From NCBI GenBank assembly GCA_030428745.1, contig JAUIEG010000079.1, forward strand, positions 1-9,006: a DNA stretch of 9,006 bases, given 5' to 3'. Source of the DNA: Alphaproteobacteria bacterium. Lineage in GTDB: Bacteria; Pseudomonadota; Alphaproteobacteria; Caulobacterales; Parvularculaceae. The notes below the pieces were generated by a model. The model saw only the letters and a program-made list of their open reading frames with translations. It was not told the DNA's origin and did no database searches. This document shows positions 6,708 to 9,006 of the stretch, piece by piece. The translations under genes and the position numbers were made by a program. Every line of letters starts with the position of its first letter. Within the stretch, counting starts at the first letter, position 1.

Positions 6708-7763
6708 TCAACCGCCAACTTGCGCCTGCAAATCTTTCGCAGATGTGGTGTGCTGAAATTTCAGCTTTCGGTCCGGAAAGACATAGTGGAAGGCCCCATG
6801 GGACATGAGCGCCGCCTCATGAAAGCCGGACAGGATCAGCTTCAGCTTGCCCGGGTACCAGGCCATATCGCCAATGCAGAAAATGCCCGGCACGGAGGTC
6901 TCGAATTTCTCCGTATCTACCTCAATGCGGTTTTCCGTGAGGTTAAGGCCGAATTCGGCGATCGGCCCCAGCTTCATGGTGAGCCCGTAAAAGGCGAGAA
7001 GGGTGTCGCAAGGAATATCAAAAGGCCCGTCTTTTTCGTTCTCGACGGAAACGGCGCTGATCTGGCCGTTTATGCCTTTGAGGCCTTTTATCTGCGCCAC
7101 CTGAAAGTCGATTTTCTCTTCATTGGCGAGGGCGTGCATTTTCTCGACGCTGTCCGGCGCGGCGCGAAAATCCGGCCGGCGATGAATGAGGGTTACGCTC
7201 TTCGCGATGGGCTGGAGATTCAAGGTCCAGTCGAGGGCCGAGTCCCCGCCGCCGGCGATGACGATGTTCTTGCCTTTAAAGGTGTCGCGCTCGCGCACGG
7301 CGAAAAAGACCGACTTTCCTTCGAAGTCATCGACGCCGGGGATAGGCGGCTTTTTCGGTTGAAAAGAACCGCCGCCCGCGGCGATGACAATCACAGGCGC
7401 AGTGATTGTCGTGCCGAGGTCGGTGGCGATCGTCCATTTGCCGTCCGGCGTTTTATCCAGTGAAACCGCCATTTCATTCATGTGAAATTTGGCGCCGAAC
7501 GGGTCGATCTGTTCGAGCAATTGCTTCGTCAGTTGCTCGCCGGTGATCGACTTGATTGCGGGAATGTCGAGGATAGGCTTTTCGGGATAAAGCTCCGCCG
7601 CCTGACCGCCGGGCTTGTCGAGGATATCGACGAGGTGGGACTTGGCGCCGAGGAGACCGAGTTCGAACACGGCAAAGAGGCCGCAGGGTCCTGCGCCGAT
7701 GATGATGACATCGGTTTCATGGGCGCCGCCGGGCGGAACGCTCTCCACGGTTGCTGCGGCCAT
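6708..7763 (-). CDS. Ferredoxin--NADP+ reductase, thioredoxin-reductase-like (type 2) family
   Basis: This 351-residue flavoprotein has the two-dinucleotide-domain layout of thioredoxin reductase but lacks the redox CxxC, which marks the TrxR-like ferredoxin-NADP reductases (YumC type). The FAD motif is GAGPCG at 23-28, followed by GGQAAELYPEKPILDIPAI at 52-70. The NADP domain shows IAGGGDSALDW at 169-179 and HRRPDFRA at 194-201, whose arginines fit the NADPH 2'-phosphate. The second FAD motif GIFCIGD is at 293-299. The C-terminal tail from about 313 (GFHEAALMSHGAF, then FPDRKLKFQHTTS) is typical of this family and absent from thioredoxin reductase. It moves electrons between NADPH and ferredoxin or flavodoxin in the cytoplasm. 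The start is supported by GGGAGG read on the minus strand from 7776 to 7771, seven bases before ATG. No ferredoxin gene is adjacent; it seems to be a single-gene unit. Confidence 0.9.
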   Translation of the reverse strand: MAAATVESVPPGGAHETDVIIIGAGPCGLFAVFELGLLGAKSHLVDILDKPGGQAAELYPEKPILDIPAIKSITGEQLTKQLLEQIDPFGAKFHMNEMAVSLDKTPDGKWTIATDLGTTITAPVIVIAAGGGSFQPKKPPIPGVDDFEGKSVFFAVRERDTFKGKNIVIAGGGDSALDWTLNLQPIAKSVTLIHRRPDFRAAPDSVEKMHALANEEKIDFQVAQIKGLKGINGQISAVSVENEKDGPFDIPCDTLLAFYGLTMKLGPIAEFGLNLTENRIEVDTEKFETSVPGIFCIGDMAWYPGKLKLILSGFHEAALMSHGAFHYVFPDRKLKFQHTTSAKDLQAQVGG

Positions 7764-7849
7764 TGCCTGTCCTCCCGTCGAGTTTTGCGGGAAAGCCTAG
7801 ACGAGTTCCGGGGCCTCAGGGAAGGGGGCTGGCGAACGCGCCGCACAAT

Positions 7850-7880
7850 AAAAAAAAAGGGCCCACAGGGGGGCCCTTTT
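7850..7880 (-). terminator. Rho-independent terminator of the M56 peptidase gene
   Basis: AAAAGGGCCC (7855-7864) pairs perfectly with GGGCCCTTTT (7871-7880) around a 6-base loop. On the minus strand the stem is followed by a run of nine T (bases 7850-7858 are all A on the plus strand). It begins 19 bases past the M56 stop at 7900. It insulates the ferredoxin reductase, which needs its own promoter in 7764-7849; I see no clear promoter hexamers there. Confidence 0.93.
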
Positions 7881-7899
7881 CTGGTTGCGCTATGTGCGC

Positions 7900-9006
7900 C
7901 TATTTCTGTTTTTCCGCCTCTTTCAACTGTTCTTTCAGCCGCGCGATCAAGGCGTTCCGGCGTTCAGCCTCGCGTTTGGCGTTATCTTCCAGTTGCGCGA
8001 TCGCTTTGCGGAGATGCTCGGCGCGTTCTTTCGGGTCTGCGTTTTCAGCGTCGCCAATGCAGATGATTTCGCCCGCAATGGTTTCGTCGCCGTCCGTGCT
8101 CTTCCACGCCGTGACGGCAGGGCCATTGTCCGGGACAACTTCGCAGTTCGCCATGGTAAAGTCGTGCTCGCCATGGACGTCAGCGCCAAGCGTCATGACC
8201 TTGCTGATTTCATGCAGCACGTCGGGAGGAAGAGGCGCATTGGGCGATGACACAAACTCCATATCCCAGTCGCCTTCCTTGGCGAAAAACATTGCGTCAT
8301 GCGGTTCCTCGGGGCCAATTATCGAGATAACTTTTTCTTCGCCATTTTTCCCAGTAATACTGACCGTATCGAATGGCATTTCATCGTCCAGCCCATATAC
8401 GTCTTCGGAAATCAGTTTGTTTTTACGGTCGTAAATTTGAATGGTGCGCTCACCGTTTTCTTCTTTCACGACAAGCTTGGCCGGATTTTCAACGCCGGCG
8501 ATTTCCATCTTCTCGCCTTTGTCTACGGTAATGACGCTCATGGAGGTTCGCTGCTTTTCATGACCGTGACCGATCTTGACGAACTTTTTCATCTCAACGT
8601 CTTTTTCGTCGGCGAAACCATAGGAGGCGGTTGCGGCGAGGCTGACGGCGGTGAAAATTGCGGCGGCCGCGGCGCCGGCGGCAAGACGGACGCGGCTTTT
8701 CTTACGGGACTTAAGCAACATTATTCTCTCCTTGACGGGGTGGGCGAGGGTGAGGCCATAGGCGGGAGCGTTCATCTGGCGGCGGACGGATTTCAAAATA
8801 GCGGCGGCGTAATTGCCTTCCGCGCCCCCGCAGCGAGCGAGCACAAAGGCGTCGCAGGCGGCCTCTTGATCGGTGCGGAATGCGGAAAAGAAAAAATGCG
8901 CCAGCGGGTTCGGCCACTGGACCGCCTGCAAGGCCAGCGCGACGAGCGTCGCCGCCATATCGCCGCGCGCCACATGGGCGATTTCATGGGCGAGGACGAT
9001 GCGCTG
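7900..9006 (-). CDS. M56 (BlaR1/MecR1-like) membrane metallopeptidase, 5' end outside window
   Basis: The frame is open to base 9006 and gives 368 visible residues; the GTG at 8973 is an internal valine, because the zinc motif lies before it. HEIAH at visible residues 7-11 (LAHEIAHVARGD) is the HExxH zinc site. DQEAACDAFVL supplies the third ligand, Glu48, and AHPVKERIMLL is the usual M56 segment after it. A hydrophobic stretch at about 106-131 is a membrane segment. Then come about 190 residues of charged sequence I do not recognise and a lysine/glutamate/arginine-rich C-terminal coiled coil (roughly 323-368). M56 proteins are membrane proteases that often cleave a BlaI/MecI-type repressor in response to a signal. 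The penicillin-binding sensor of BlaR1 is absent: I see no SxxK serine site or matching length. A repressor gene would be expected upstream, beyond base 9006. The ligand is unknown. Confidence 0.88.
   Translation of the reverse strand, partial: QRIVLAHEIAHVARGDMAATLVALALQAVQWPNPLAHFFFSAFRTDQEAACDAFVLARCGGAEGNYAAAILKSVRRQMNAPAYGLTLAHPVKERIMLLKSRKKSRVRLAAGAAAAAIFTAVSLAATASYGFADEKDVEMKKFVKIGHGHEKQRTSMSVITVDKGEKMEIAGVENPAKLVVKEENGERTIQIYDRKNKLISEDVYGLDDEMPFDTVSITGKNGEEKVISIIGPEEPHDAMFFAKEGDWDMEFVSSPNAPLPPDVLHEISKVMTLGADVHGEHDFTMANCEVVPDNGPAVTAWKSTDGDETIAGEIICIGDAENADPKERAEHLRKAIAQLEDNAKREAERRNALIARLKEQLKEAEKQK

Noticed and set aside
6499..6756. Small plus-strand ORF after gcdH starting with GTG
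   Set aside because: It lacks a ribosome binding site, runs into the reductase gene end and crosses several hairpins; the cysteine- and arginine-rich product looks random.
6543..7463. Long plus-strand ORF (306 codons) opposite the ferredoxin reductase
   Set aside because: It mirrors the codon phase of a clear reductase gene in GC-rich DNA, has an arginine-rich low-information product and no recognisable domain or ribosome binding site.
7482..8434. Plus-strand ORFs spanning the ferredoxin reductase start, the terminator and the M56 gene
   Set aside because: They run through a strong terminator hairpin and two real minus-strand genes, and their products are compositionally biased.

Overview
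The window looks like ordinary chromosomal DNA of a GC-rich (roughly 60 percent by eye) Gram-negative bacterium. It is most likely an alphaproteobacterium, perhaps a marine one near Parvularculaceae or Hyphomonadaceae. That placement rests on protein resemblance (a TrxR-like ferredoxin reductase, a glutaryl-CoA dehydrogenase, a ~690-residue lipoprotein amidohydrolase, an M56 peptidase) and on GC-biased codons; it is an inference. I see no tRNA, rRNA, CRISPR array, insertion sequence or phage gene. Coding density is high, and the longest gene-free stretch is about 210 bases.

Layout. Bases 1-558 (+) hold the C-terminal half of a leucine-dehydrogenase-type amino acid dehydrogenase. A short array of near-identical GNRA-tetraloop hairpins follows its stop. 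Next is a plus-strand cluster: acetyl-CoA C-acetyltransferase (704-1891), a DUF4336 metallo-beta-lactamase-like protein (1906-2616) and a DUF1810 protein (2604-3047) whose start overlaps the DUF4336 stop. It meets, 10 bases away and convergently, a large amidohydrolase lipoprotein gene on the minus strand (3058-5118). A divergent intergenic region of about 200 bases leads to glutaryl-CoA dehydrogenase (5320-6495, +). A hairpin-rich convergent spacer (6496-6707) separates it from a ferredoxin-NADP reductase on the minus strand (6708-7763). A textbook rho-independent terminator (7850-7880) then ends the last gene, an M56/BlaR1-like membrane metallopeptidase (7900-9006, -), whose 5' end lies outside the window.

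How the genes fit together. Leucine dehydrogenase, glutaryl-CoA dehydrogenase and the thiolase all belong to amino acid breakdown. Leucine deamination starts a route ending in acetyl-CoA and acetoacetate. Glutaryl-CoA dehydrogenase turns the lysine/tryptophan product glutaryl-CoA into crotonyl-CoA, which beta-oxidation carries to acetoacetyl-CoA, the thiolase substrate. The region therefore has an amino-acid-catabolic flavour without being a single operon. The amidohydrolase, the ferredoxin reductase and the M56 peptidase appear to be independent units.

No clear new multi-gene system stands out. The best leads are the overlapping DUF4336-DUF1810 pair, the hairpin array after the dehydrogenase, a hairpin placed between the Shine-Dalgarno sequence and start of glutaryl-CoA dehydrogenase, and the unrecognised outer domains of the amidohydrolase and the M56 protein.
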